Of a stretch of 61,199 nt of DNA, positions 1 through 9,009 are shown piece after piece. The position numbers were made by a program, and so were the translations under genes. Source of the stretch: Flavobacterium sp. (GTDB taxonomy: Bacteria; Bacteroidota; Bacteroidia; Flavobacteriales; Flavobacteriaceae); contig JASLED010000071.1 in NCBI GenBank assembly GCA_030151255.1, positions 1-61,199 on the forward strand. The letters are read 5' to 3'. Under the pieces are notes generated by a model. The model did no database searches, had not been told where the DNA came from, and worked only from the letters and a program-made list of their open reading frames with translations. Each line of letters starts with the position of its first letter. The first letter of the stretch is position 1.

Positions 1-119
1 TTGCCTTCTACCACCAATCTTGGTTCGGATGTAGGAAGATCAATATCTATAACTTGTGTGCACGATGTAAAAGAGCAAATAGATAAAACAAAAAGTAGTA
101 AGAATATGTTTTTTTGCAT
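1..119 (-). CDS. DUF4249-type outer-membrane lipoprotein, N-terminus only
   Basis: This is the 5' end of a minus-strand gene that runs off the window edge. The visible 39 residues begin with a Lys-containing hydrophobic signal and a lipobox (FTSC) with Cys at residue 20, so the product should be a lipoprotein. The sequence after it (VIDIDLP...RLVVEG) is the typical opening of DUF4249 proteins, which in Bacteroidota sit next to TonB receptors with a carboxypeptidase-regulatory domain. The start ATG lies 3 bp after the stop of the TonB receptor, so the two are translationally adjacent and probably co-transcribed. Molecular function is unknown; a surface or periplasmic partner of the receptor is an inference. 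Confidence 0.75.
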   Translation of the reverse strand, partial: MQKNIFLLLFVLSICSFTSCTQVIDIDLPTSEPRLVVEG

Positions 120-122
120 GAT

Positions 123-2504
123 TTAGAATTTAAAATTATAAGTAACACTTGGTACAAAACCGAATATTGACAACTTTTCTGCTTCATTCTTTCCTCTAAC
201 ATCTTTATTTTCTTTGAAAGAAATTGACGCAGCATTGTATCTGCTATATAAATTATAGATACCAAAAACCCATTCTCCTTTCCAACGTTTTGTAGAATCT
301 GGATTTGGTGTGTAAATTGCCGAAACATCTAAATGATGATATGCTGGCATTGAATGAGCATTTCGATCGCCAAACTTCGGAATTCGATAGCCTAAATATT
401 CATATTGTCCATCAGGATATGTAATAGGCCTGCCTGATTGCAACGTAAAACTTGCTCCGAATGTCCATTTTTTATTTAATTCATAAAGCGCTGTAATAGA
501 TAAATCGTGTAATTTATCATACGATGCTCTGTACCAATTTCCATTATTTATTCCTGGTTCATCAACCGTTCTTCCAGGTGTTTTTTGTTCTGATTTTGAT
601 AATGTATAAGATACCCATCCTGTAAATTTTCCTAAATTTTTTCTAAACAATACTTCCCATCCATAAGCACGTGCTTTTCCGTTTAAAATAACACGCTCAA
701 TAGCTTCATTTCCTACCAACTGAGCCCCATCAATATAATCAATGCTATTTCGTGTTGTTTTGTAAAAAACTTCGGTTTCTAAACTATACATTCCGTTTTT
801 AAAATTCTGAAAATAACCCAAAGCAACCTGATTTACAATTTCAGGATCAACATAAGTGCCACTTGGAGTCCAGATATCTAAAGGAGTTGGTGCAGAAGTA
901 TTTGACATTAAATGAATATATTGAATCATTCTATTGTAACTTACTTTTATCGATTTCTCGTCATCTAAAATATAAGCAAACCCCAAACGAGGTTCTAAAT
1001 AATGAAATGATTTTATGGTTTTATTATTTCCGTAAGTAACTTCTCCTATTTTATCAGCCATTTTGTAAACGCCTAAATTAGAATCAAAAACTACAGGCTG
1101 ATTATTAGCATACTGATATTCCTTGCCTTTTCCGCTTGCTCTAAAATTAGAAGAACGCAAACCATAATTAATACTAAAATGCTGACCAATATTTTGCTCC
1201 GCTTCGATGAAGATATTTGTATCTTGAGCATGTTTTGTATCAAATTCTTGATAAACAATTTGAGAATCTTCTCTTGTCGGTTTTATCGTTCCAGGATAAA
1301 ACGAATATCTATTCTGATTTATTCCATAGCGCAATTGTAACTTTGGATTAATATCTTGTAAAAAACTATATTTAAACTGTAAACTGCCTATTCCGCTTTT
1401 CCAATTAAATCCAACCAAATCTAAATCTAAATTATAAGTGTATTTGCTATAATTTAAAACAAACTCTCCTGTAAGATTTTCATTATAAAGTGTTTGCCAA
1501 TTTCCGCCAACAGCTAAATTTCCAAACGTATTATTCATCAAATTGGCAAAACTAAAAACGTCATTTCCGTAATAAGCAGAAAAATTTAATTTGTTTTTGG
1601 CATTGATATCATAACTCATTTTGGCATTGATATCATAAAAATAAGCTGAATTTTTATTGTCTGATAATTTCATAAATAAATGTGCATAAGAGCCTCTTCC
1701 AGCAACCAAAAAAGATGATTTTCCTTTTTGTATTGGTCCTTCCACCAACAAACGACTCGATATAAGTCCTATTCCTCCCTCAAAACCATAATTATTTTTA
1801 TTTCCTTCTTTCTGAAACACTTCTAAAACAGATGATGCTCTACCGCCAAAACGCGCAGGAATTCCTCCTTTATATAACTTTAAATCTTTTACTGCATCTG
1901 TGTTAAAAATAGAGAAAAAGCCAAAAAGATGAGATGAACTATAAAGCGTTGCATCATCTAATAAAACTAGGTTTTGACCAGCGCTACCGCCACGAACATT
2001 AAATCCTGCTGCACCTTCACCAGCATTAGTTACACCAGGCAATTGTAAAATAGATTTTAAGATGTCTGTTTCACCCAGTACAACTGGCATTTTTTTCACT
2101 TCTTCTGCAGACAATTTGTTTACACTCATTTCGGGTGTGCGAATGTCTGTTTTTGTTTTATTTTGAACAATTACAACTTCAGAAAGTTCTGAATTATCCT
2201 TATTTAAACGAATATTTACAGTTTTATTTTCGATTAAATTTACTTTTGTAAAAGTATCTTGATAACCTATATATGAAGTTTTTAGGGTGTAATTTCCGTT
2301 TGGAATTTCTATGGTATAATTTCCATGAAGATCAGTAGCAATTCCTTTTCCTAATTCCACAACTAAAACAACCGCTCCTATAAGAGATTCGGTAGTATCG
2401 GTTACTTTTCCTTTTAAAACTGATGTTTTTTGAGCAGCAACAATAAAAACACAAAAAAAAGAACAACAAAGAGAGAGCCAGATTTTTTTTCGATAATAAT
2501 TCAT
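123..2504 (-). CDS. TonB-dependent receptor with carboxypeptidase-regulatory-like domain
   Basis: A 793-residue outer-membrane receptor. Residues 1-24 are a signal peptide ending in AAQ; about 27-112 form a carboxypeptidase-regulatory-like beta-sandwich (GKVTDT, DLHGNYTIEIPNG); about 120-235 are the plug domain (GFNVRGG, DGA-like DDATLY, ARFGGRASSVLEV); the rest is a beta-barrel ending in aromatic Phe, as expected for outer-membrane insertion. It imports an unknown ligand using ExbB/ExbD/TonB energy. A DUF4249 lipoprotein gene follows within 3 bp, a pairing common in Bacteroidota. No classical SusD neighbour is seen. The ligand cannot be told from sequence. The 476-bp upstream region carries no perfect -7 box for this strand. 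Confidence 0.93.
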   Translation of the reverse strand: MNYYRKKIWLSLCCSFFCVFIVAAQKTSVLKGKVTDTTESLIGAVVLVVELGKGIATDLHGNYTIEIPNGNYTLKTSYIGYQDTFTKVNLIENKTVNIRLNKDNSELSEVVIVQNKTKTDIRTPEMSVNKLSAEEVKKMPVVLGETDILKSILQLPGVTNAGEGAAGFNVRGGSAGQNLVLLDDATLYSSSHLFGFFSIFNTDAVKDLKLYKGGIPARFGGRASSVLEVFQKEGNKNNYGFEGGIGLISSRLLVEGPIQKGKSSFLVAGRGSYAHLFMKLSDNKNSAYFYDINAKMSYDINAKNKLNFSAYYGNDVFSFANLMNNTFGNLAVGGNWQTLYNENLTGEFVLNYSKYTYNLDLDLVGFNWKSGIGSLQFKYSFLQDINPKLQLRYGINQNRYSFYPGTIKPTREDSQIVYQEFDTKHAQDTNIFIEAEQNIGQHFSINYGLRSSNFRASGKGKEYQYANNQPVVFDSNLGVYKMADKIGEVTYGNNKTIKSFHYLEPRLGFAYILDDEKSIKVSYNRMIQYIHLMSNTSAPTPLDIWTPSGTYVDPEIVNQVALGYFQNFKNGMYSLETEVFYKTTRNSIDYIDGAQLVGNEAIERVILNGKARAYGWEVLFRKNLGKFTGWVSYTLSKSEQKTPGRTVDEPGINNGNWYRASYDKLHDLSITALYELNKKWTFGASFTLQSGRPITYPDGQYEYLGYRIPKFGDRNAHSMPAYHHLDVSAIYTPNPDSTKRWKGEWVFGIYNLYSRYNAASISFKENKDVRGKNEAEKLSIFGFVPSVTYNFKF

Positions 2505-2980
2505 TTTATTTTTTGGTAATTTTAATACGTAAATAATTAAGTTTTAAAAACTTTGAGATAAGCTATTTGCTTTCAGAATTAGTTGTTATTTGTGTATAAA
2601 TGTTACAGAATTACTTCATAAAAACACCTAATTCTTTTATTTAGAAAACGACAATATGCCACAAATATTTTAGCAGTACATCATTTTTTCTTCTTTTAAA
2701 ACATTTTGAGAGATTTTATTATATTTAACTAAACAAATAATTTACACCTTTTTCTTATAAAACTTAACAAAATAGAAAATGCTATTCGAATTATATAGTT
2801 ACAGATAAAACAATCAAAAACATTTATTTTTACCACAAATAATAAAGAATATTTTGATTTTAGTATTGATAAAACAAGCTGTTATATAAATTAATAATAA
2901 TTTACATATTACTAAATCGGAATAGTGAATTTGCTCAAAATGAGGATAAAACATATATTCGCTACAAAAATATAAACAAA
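2505..2980. other. Divergent intergenic region, receptor / nhaA
   Basis: A 476-bp AT-rich region between divergent genes. I see no tRNA, no convincing small ORF and no strong hairpin. The closest -7 matches are one base off: a TGAATTTG near 2927 for nhaA and a CAAATATT (minus strand) near 2663 for the receptor. Both promoters must lie here but I cannot place them with confidence. Confidence 0.4.
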
Positions 2981-4321
2981 ATGGACGATAAAATTAAATT
3001 AACCATTGCTGATAAATGGATTGTTGAACCTGCAAATAAATTTATGCAAAAATCAACATCTGGCGGTATTGTATTGTTTTTAGCTGCACTGATAGCTATT
3101 TTTATGGCTAACTCCCAATGGGCTGAACAATATGTTTCATTTTGGGAAAATAATTCTATAAGTTTTTCTTTTAACGAATACGTTTTAAGCCATTCATTAA
3201 AAGATTGGGTAAACGATGGTTTAATGGCTATTTTCTTTTTTGTTGTAGGTTTAGAGCTAAAAAGAGAATTAACCTCTGGCGAACTTTCTTCTCCTAAAAA
3301 AGCAATGTTGCCAATTATTGCAGCAATTGGCGGAATGGTTGTTCCGGCAAGTATTTATGCTATTTTTAATGCTGGCACAGATGCTGCACACGGATGGGGA
3401 ATTCCGATGGCTACAGATATTGCCTTTGCTTTGGGTGTACTATATTTATTAGGTGATAAAGTACCTACTTCTTTAAAAATATTTTTAACAGCGTTGGCTA
3501 TTGCTGATGATTTAGGTGCTGTTTTGGTAATTGCTATTTTTTATACGGATCAATTATCTGTTTTTAATTTAGGTATTGGTTTAGGCTTTTTTGGTTTACT
3601 AATTATTAGTAATTTAATCGGAATAAGAAACACATTTTATTATGGAATAATTGGAATTGGTGGAATTTGGTTGGCATTTATGCTATCTGGCGTTCATGCT
3701 ACAATTGCAGCAGTTTTAGCTGCATTCGCAATTCCAACAACAGCAAAAGTACATGCATCTTATTTTCGCAGAAAATTTGAACTTTTAAGAGAGCGTTTTT
3801 TAAGTATTCCTACCAATCATAATTCGCCCTTACTTTCTCAAGATCAAATGGATTGTGTAGAAGATATCAAAGATTTATCTACTCATAGTTTAGCCCCATC
3901 AATTCGTTTAGAACATAGCATGCACAATTTTGTAGCCTTTTTTGTAATGCCTGTGTTTGCATTGGCAAATGCTGCTATTCCAATCTCATCTAGTGGAGAA
4001 GGTTTAAGTGCAGTAACAATTGGAGTTGCTTTAGGTTTATTGATCGGAAAAGTTTTAGGTGTATTTGGTCTTACGGCCTTAATTGTAAAATTTGGATTAG
4101 CAAAAATGCCAGCCGGAATGACTTATACAAATTTACTTGGTTTAGGTTTATTGGCTTCTATCGGATTTACAATGTCTTTATTTGTTACCGAACTAGCTTT
4201 TGATATTAATTTACATCCAGAATTTCCTGGTCAGGCAAAATTAGGAATTTTAATTGCATCAGGCTTGGGTGGTTTATTAGGATTTATTGTTTTATCGGTT
4301 TTAGGAAAATCAAAAAAATAA
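2981..4321 (+). CDS. nhaA: Na+/H+ antiporter NhaA
   Basis: A 446-residue inner-membrane antiporter that exports Na+ or Li+ in exchange for H+, used for salt and alkaline pH homeostasis. About eleven to twelve hydrophobic segments are visible. The ion-binding aspartate pair lies in ALAIADDLGA (Asp176/Asp177, equivalent to E. coli Asp163/164), and the conserved TDIAFALG (Asp146, equivalent to Asp133) is intact. The cytoplasmic loop around residues 262-305 is longer than in E. coli NhaA, which accounts for the greater total length. It is a single-gene unit: no neighbour within 220 bp, and a strong terminator follows. Confidence 0.97.
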   Translation: MDDKIKLTIADKWIVEPANKFMQKSTSGGIVLFLAALIAIFMANSQWAEQYVSFWENNSISFSFNEYVLSHSLKDWVNDGLMAIFFFVVGLELKRELTSGELSSPKKAMLPIIAAIGGMVVPASIYAIFNAGTDAAHGWGIPMATDIAFALGVLYLLGDKVPTSLKIFLTALAIADDLGAVLVIAIFYTDQLSVFNLGIGLGFFGLLIISNLIGIRNTFYYGIIGIGGIWLAFMLSGVHATIAAVLAAFAIPTTAKVHASYFRRKFELLRERFLSIPTNHNSPLLSQDQMDCVEDIKDLSTHSLAPSIRLEHSMHNFVAFFVMPVFALANAAIPISSSGEGLSAVTIGVALGLLIGKVLGVFGLTALIVKFGLAKMPAGMTYTNLLGLGLLASIGFTMSLFVTELAFDINLHPEFPGQAKLGILIASGLGGLLGFIVLSVLGKSKK

Positions 4322-4346
4322 CAGCATAAAACATTATTAACAAGGT

Positions 4347-4390
4347 ACAAAAGAGATTGTTTTACGTAAAACAATCTCTTTTGTTTTTAT
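4347..4390 (+). terminator. Intrinsic terminator of nhaA
   Basis: A perfect 17-bp stem (4347-4363 with 4368-4384) around an ACGT loop, followed by a T-rich tail. Confidence 0.9.
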
Positions 4391-4547
4391 TTTCAATTGC
4401 TAAAATCCTTAAAAAATATCTCGATTAAATTTTTCAATAGTATATTTGAAGGAAATTAAAAATCACTTTCTAGAAATAAAATGAATTTATTTTTAGAAAG
4501 CAGATACTTACTAACTCTAAATTTGCTTTTAATAGTTACATCTTTAC

Positions 4548-5873
4548 ATGGAAGAACGGTTTAAACAACATATACAAAATAATTTTCCAGAATTAACAAA
4601 TACAACTTCGTTATTGGCTGTTAGCGGCGGAATAGATAGCGTTGTTTTATTGCATTTATGTAAAGCAATACATTTAAAAGTAATTGTTGCGCATTGTAAT
4701 TTTCATTTAAGAGAAGAAGATAGTAATGAAGATGAAAAATTTGTAAAACAATTATCTGAAGATTTAAAAATATCTTGTTACACAAAAGAATTCGATACAA
4801 AAGCTTACGCAAAAGAGCAAAAATTATCTATTCAAATGGCAGCAAGAGATTTGAGATATAATTGGTTTAATGAACTTTTAACTTCTCTCTCTTTACCATA
4901 TTTACTTACAGCTCATCACTTAGATGATTCTATGGAAACCTTTTTCATCAATCTTTCCAGAGGAACAGGTATCGAAGGTTTATTAGGTATTCCAGAAAAA
5001 ACAAAAACAATACGAAGACCGCTTCTTATTTTTACACGAGAAGAAATTGAAACTTATGCAAAAATTCACAAAATTGACTGGCGAGAAGATTATACAAATA
5101 GTCAGACAAAATATTTGCGTAATAAAATAAGAAAAAATATCTTGCCAGTTTTTAAAGGACTAAACGAACATGTAGATACTTCTTTTCAAAATACAATTAC
5201 ATTTTTGAAAGAATCTCATCAAATGGTTGAAGATGCAAGTAATCTACTTTATCAACAAGTTGTTACAAAACAGCAAGATAACCTGCTATTTTCTTTAAAA
5301 GAATTAAAAAATTTATCTATGCCCAAAGCCTATTTATACAAGTGGCTTGAACCTTATGGTTTTACAGCATGGAACGATATTGAAGATTTATTAAATGCAC
5401 AAACAGGAAAAAAAATACTGTCTCGAAATTACATATTAACAAAAGAGAGAGAATTTCTAAATCTAAATCCTATTTCAGAAAAAAAATCTAATTCAGATTT
5501 TGAAATATATCATTTAGGTTTAAATCAATCAATCAAATATCCATTGCACTTATCAATCAACAAGTTCGAAGGATTAATAGACGAAATGAATTGGACACCC
5601 AATAGCATTTTTGTTGATGCAGATCGATTACAATTGCCATTAAGTATAAGAAAACCTCAAAAAGGAGATTTTTTTATACCATTTGGAATGAAAGGAACCA
5701 AAAGGGTTTCAAAATTTTTAAAAGACGAGAAATATAGTCAAACAGAGAAAGACGATATCTGGTTACTATGCTCGGGAGATAACATTGTATGGATTATTGG
5801 CAGTCGAAATGACGATCGATTTAAAGTAAGAAATACAACAACTAACATTTTAAACATTACATATTACTTATGA
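4548..5873 (+). CDS. tilS: tRNA(Ile)-lysidine synthetase TilS
   Basis: A 441-residue cytoplasmic enzyme that attaches lysine to C34 of the tRNA-Ile with CAU anticodon, using ATP, so that it reads AUA. The PP-loop ATPase signature SGGIDS is at residues 26-31 and the TAHHLDD motif near residue 120; residues about 200-290 match the substrate-specificity region and the C-terminal domain (KGDFFIPFGMKG) follows. Length agrees with the family. Its last four bases overlap the start of dsbD (ATGA), so the two genes are translationally coupled even though their functions are unrelated. Confidence 0.95.
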   Translation: MEERFKQHIQNNFPELTNTTSLLAVSGGIDSVVLLHLCKAIHLKVIVAHCNFHLREEDSNEDEKFVKQLSEDLKISCYTKEFDTKAYAKEQKLSIQMAARDLRYNWFNELLTSLSLPYLLTAHHLDDSMETFFINLSRGTGIEGLLGIPEKTKTIRRPLLIFTREEIETYAKIHKIDWREDYTNSQTKYLRNKIRKNILPVFKGLNEHVDTSFQNTITFLKESHQMVEDASNLLYQQVVTKQQDNLLFSLKELKNLSMPKAYLYKWLEPYGFTAWNDIEDLLNAQTGKKILSRNYILTKEREFLNLNPISEKKSNSDFEIYHLGLNQSIKYPLHLSINKFEGLIDEMNWTPNSIFVDADRLQLPLSIRKPQKGDFFIPFGMKGTKRVSKFLKDEKYSQTEKDDIWLLCSGDNIVWIIGSRNDDRFKVRNTTTNILNITYYL

Positions 5874-7867
5874 AAAAATTAGCTCTTTTGCTGTTTTTCT
5901 TTGTTTCGATTTTTACATTGCAAGCCCAAATGATGCAAAACCCAGCATCATGGACTTCAAAAATTGAAAAAAAATCGGATACGGAGTATACAATTACCTG
6001 GGAAGGTTTTGTAGAAAATGGTTGGCATTTATATTCGCAATTTACTGCAGATGGCGGGCCACTACCTTTGGAGTTTTTGTACAATAATATTGACGGAAAC
6101 TATACATTAGTTGGTAAAACAACTGAAAGTGAAACAAAAACCGTTTTTAACGATGTTTTTGAAGTTGACGAAACTTACTTTGTTGGCCCAATTAAATTAA
6201 CACAAGAAATAAAACTAACAAACCCTGATGTTGCAAACATTCAGGTTGAATTAGAATATCAAGTTTGTAAAGAAGTTTGTATCAGTCAAAGCAACCTATT
6301 TGTTTTTGATTTAAAAACTTTGAAATCAAAAGAGGTTCAAAACTTCGAAGAATACGAGTCAAATAGTAATGAAGTAGTTGCAGCTTCAGATACAGACAAT
6401 ACAACACCAAGTGATACAGTTGCTACAGAAAAATCAGGTGAATCTAGAGGTTTATTTACAATCTTTATTTTAGCCTTCTTCTCTGGTTTTGCAGCTTTAC
6501 TTACTCCTTGTGTATTTCCAATGATTCCTATGACGGTGAGTTTCTTTACAAAACAGTCAAAAACTCGCGCTAAGGGAATTAAAAATGCTATTATATACGG
6601 TTTATCTATCATTCTAATTTATGTGATTTTAGGTACGATTGTTACGGCTATTTTTGGTGCAGATTCATTAAATGCCTTATCAACAAACGTATATTTCAAC
6701 ATTATTTTCTTTGTTTTATTAGTTGTTTTTGCAACTTCTTTCTTAGGAGCATTTGAAATTATGTTACCAAACTCTTGGGCAAATAAAGTAGATTCACAGG
6801 CAGATCGAGGTGGAATTATCGGAATCCTTTTCATGGCTTTAGCATTAGCTATTGTTTCATTTTCTTGTACAGGACCGATTGTTGGAACTTTATTGGTAGA
6901 AGCAGCATCTAAAGGTGGTATTGCGCCAATTGTTGGAATGCTAGGATTTTCTTTAGCATTAGCATTGCCATTTATGCTATTTGCAATGTTTCCAGGATGG
7001 TTAAACTCTATGCCACGCTCAGGCGGATGGTTAAATACCATAAAAGTATCTTTAGGTTTCTTAGAATTAGCATTAGCATTCAAATTCTTATCCAATGCAG
7101 ATCTTGTATTACAAGCACATTGGTTAGAAAGAGAAATATTCTTAGCTATTTGGATTGCTATTTTTGGTGCTTGGGCATTATATTTATTAGGAAAAATCAG
7201 ATTACCACATGATAGCCCTATGGAAAGTATTTCAGTAGGAAGATTGTTCATGGCATTATTAGTATCTGTATTTACTATTTATTTAGTTCCAGGATTATGG
7301 GGAGCTCCTCTAAAAATAATTTCTGGTTTCCCTCCTCCAATGACTTATGCAGAAAGTCCGTATGGAGTTGGTGGTAAAGGCGGAAATGGATCTAATGCAA
7401 CAACAGAAGCACTGCCAGAAGGCGCAAAATATGGTGCCCATGATATTATTGCTTTTACAGATTATGAGCAAGGTATGGCTTATGCAAAATTAGTAAACAA
7501 ACCAGTATTGTTAGACTTTACAGGTTTTGCATGTGTAAACTGCCGTAAGATGGAAGATTATGTTTGGTCTGATCCAACAATCTTATCAATGTTAAAAGGA
7601 GAATTAGTTCTTATTTCTCTTTATGTGGATGATAAAAAAGAATTGCCAGAAAATGAGCAATACATTTCAGAAACAACTGGCAAGAAAATTAAAACAATTG
7701 GTAACAAATGGAGCGATTTCCAAATGAAAAATTACCATGCAAATGCTCAACCTTATTACATCATCTTAGATAAGGAAGAAAAAAGATTATCAGATCCAGT
7801 TGGTTATACACCAAATGTAGAAGAATATAAAGAATGGTTAAAAGAAGGAATCCAAAAAGGAAAATAA
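5870..7867 (+). CDS. dsbD: Thiol:disulfide interchange protein DsbD
   Basis: A 665-residue inner-membrane reductase that carries electrons from cytoplasmic thioredoxin to periplasmic thiols. A signal peptide (1-20) leads into an N-terminal beta domain with a Cys133/Cys137 pair (VCKEVC); about eight membrane segments (190-475) hold the redox Cys214 (TPCVFP) and Cys333 (FSCTGP); a thioredoxin-like C-terminal domain (about 525-665) has the CVNC active site at 555-558. All six redox cysteines of the DsbD relay are thus present. The N-terminal pair is spaced more tightly than in E. coli DsbD, as is usual for Bacteroidota versions. It overlaps tilS by 4 bp and ends in a terminator. Confidence 0.94.
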   Translation: MKKLALLLFFFVSIFTLQAQMMQNPASWTSKIEKKSDTEYTITWEGFVENGWHLYSQFTADGGPLPLEFLYNNIDGNYTLVGKTTESETKTVFNDVFEVDETYFVGPIKLTQEIKLTNPDVANIQVELEYQVCKEVCISQSNLFVFDLKTLKSKEVQNFEEYESNSNEVVAASDTDNTTPSDTVATEKSGESRGLFTIFILAFFSGFAALLTPCVFPMIPMTVSFFTKQSKTRAKGIKNAIIYGLSIILIYVILGTIVTAIFGADSLNALSTNVYFNIIFFVLLVVFATSFLGAFEIMLPNSWANKVDSQADRGGIIGILFMALALAIVSFSCTGPIVGTLLVEAASKGGIAPIVGMLGFSLALALPFMLFAMFPGWLNSMPRSGGWLNTIKVSLGFLELALAFKFLSNADLVLQAHWLEREIFLAIWIAIFGAWALYLLGKIRLPHDSPMESISVGRLFMALLVSVFTIYLVPGLWGAPLKIISGFPPPMTYAESPYGVGGKGGNGSNATTEALPEGAKYGAHDIIAFTDYEQGMAYAKLVNKPVLLDFTGFACVNCRKMEDYVWSDPTILSMLKGELVLISLYVDDKKELPENEQYISETTGKKIKTIGNKWSDFQMKNYHANAQPYYIILDKEEKRLSDPVGYTPNVEEYKEWLKEGIQKGK

Positions 7868-7887
7868 TTACATAACCATTTAAAACT

Positions 7888-7922
7888 AAAAGGTCGTTCA
7901 GTAACTCGAACGATCTTTTTTT
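7888..7922 (+). terminator. Intrinsic terminator of tilS-dsbD
   Basis: An 11-bp stem with one G-T pair (aaggtcgttc with gaacgatctt), an 8-base loop and a T-run. Confidence 0.85.
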
Positions 7923-8067
7923 ATCTAAAAAATTCTTTTATAAAAAAGCTGATAATTTTTTCTAAAAGCATTTTGTTGTCAATTTCCTTTTAGATATTTT
8001 TAAACCTTAATAATTAAAACGAAACAAAATCGTTATCTTATATCAACAAACTCAATACCTTTTAAAA

Positions 8068-8913
8068 ATGAAAAAAAATATATTAATTGGTTGTTTTGCT
8101 TTACTAAGCCTTTCAATGCTTGGACAAGTACACACGCCACCAACAAGTACAAAGTCAGAAACACATCAAGCAGTTGGTTTAACAGATATTTCTATCGATT
8201 ATTCAAGACCAAATATGCGCGGACGATTGGTATTTGGTGATTTAGTGCCTTATGGTCGCGTTTGGCGAACAGGTGCTAATATGAATAGTGTAATTACGTT
8301 TGGAAATGACGTAGAAATTGATGGAAAAACACTTAAAAAAGGATCATACGCTATATATACAATTCCCAAAGTAGAAGAATGGGAAGTTATTTTCTATAAA
8401 GACACAAACAATTGGGGAACTCCTGAAAAATGGGACGAAAGTAAAATTGCTTTATCAACTAAAGTAAAAGTACAAAATACAGATAGAAAGCTAGAAACCT
8501 TTACCATTGGTGTAAACAACGTAAACATTGATTATGCAGATTTAGATATTGCATGGGAAAAAACATTAGTTTCTGTTCGTTTTAAAGTTCCAACGGATGC
8601 TTTAACAATGAAAAGCATTGATGAAACTTTTGAAGGACCAAAAACTTCAGATTATTACGCGGCGGCAGAATACTTTTATCTTACCGGAAAAGATTTAACC
8701 AAAGCCTTAGGTTGGATAAATAAAGCAATCGAAAAAAGTGGCGAAAAAGTTCCTTTTTATTTCTATCGCCTAAAATCTCAAATTCAGGCAAAAATGGGCA
8801 ATAAAGCAGATGCTGTTGCTACAGCTAAAATTTCATTAGAATTGGCCGAAAAAGCAAACAATTTAGATTATATCAAAATGAATAAAGATGCAATAAGAGA
8901 GTGGTCAAAATAA
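8068..8913 (+). CDS. DUF2911 domain-containing secreted protein
   Basis: A 281-residue protein with a signal peptide (residues 1-20, ending SMLGQ). Residues about 25-170 are the DUF2911 domain, recognised by DYSRPNMRGR, LVPYGRVWRTGANM, ITFGNDVEIDGK and GSYAIYTIP. The C-terminal 90 residues look helical and TPR-like (paired helices with ALGWINKAIE and ADAVATAKISLELA). It is common in Bacteroidota; its biochemical function is not known to me. It is predicted to be periplasmic or outer-membrane associated. It is monocistronic by spacing: 200 bp after the dsbD terminator and about 96 bp before purB, which has its own -7 box. Confidence 0.85.
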   Translation: MKKNILIGCFALLSLSMLGQVHTPPTSTKSETHQAVGLTDISIDYSRPNMRGRLVFGDLVPYGRVWRTGANMNSVITFGNDVEIDGKTLKKGSYAIYTIPKVEEWEVIFYKDTNNWGTPEKWDESKIALSTKVKVQNTDRKLETFTIGVNNVNIDYADLDIAWEKTLVSVRFKVPTDALTMKSIDETFEGPKTSDYYAAAEYFYLTGKDLTKALGWINKAIEKSGEKVPFYFYRLKSQIQAKMGNKADAVATAKISLELAEKANNLDYIKMNKDAIREWSK

Positions 8914-8977
8914 TATATGTTATTTTTAATTGCAATTCTTTTAAAATCTTGACTTTTTTTTTCTAACTCGAAAATTT

Positions 8978-8985
8978 TATCTTTG
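8978..8985 (+). promoter_or_regulatory. -7 box (TATCTTTG) of purB
   Basis: A perfect TANNTTTG match 24 bp upstream of the purB ATG. A TTG lies at 8949 but is spaced too far (26 bp) to be a confident -33. The in-frame TTG at 8983 that would lengthen PurB is inside this box, which argues for the ATG at 9010. Confidence 0.75.
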
Positions 8986-9009
8986 TATCCTAACAACACA
9001 ATAAGTACT

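Noticed and set aside
6619..7251. A 210-codon open frame on the minus strand
   Set aside because: It lies fully inside dsbD on the opposite strand; composition follows the membrane-protein codons of dsbD.
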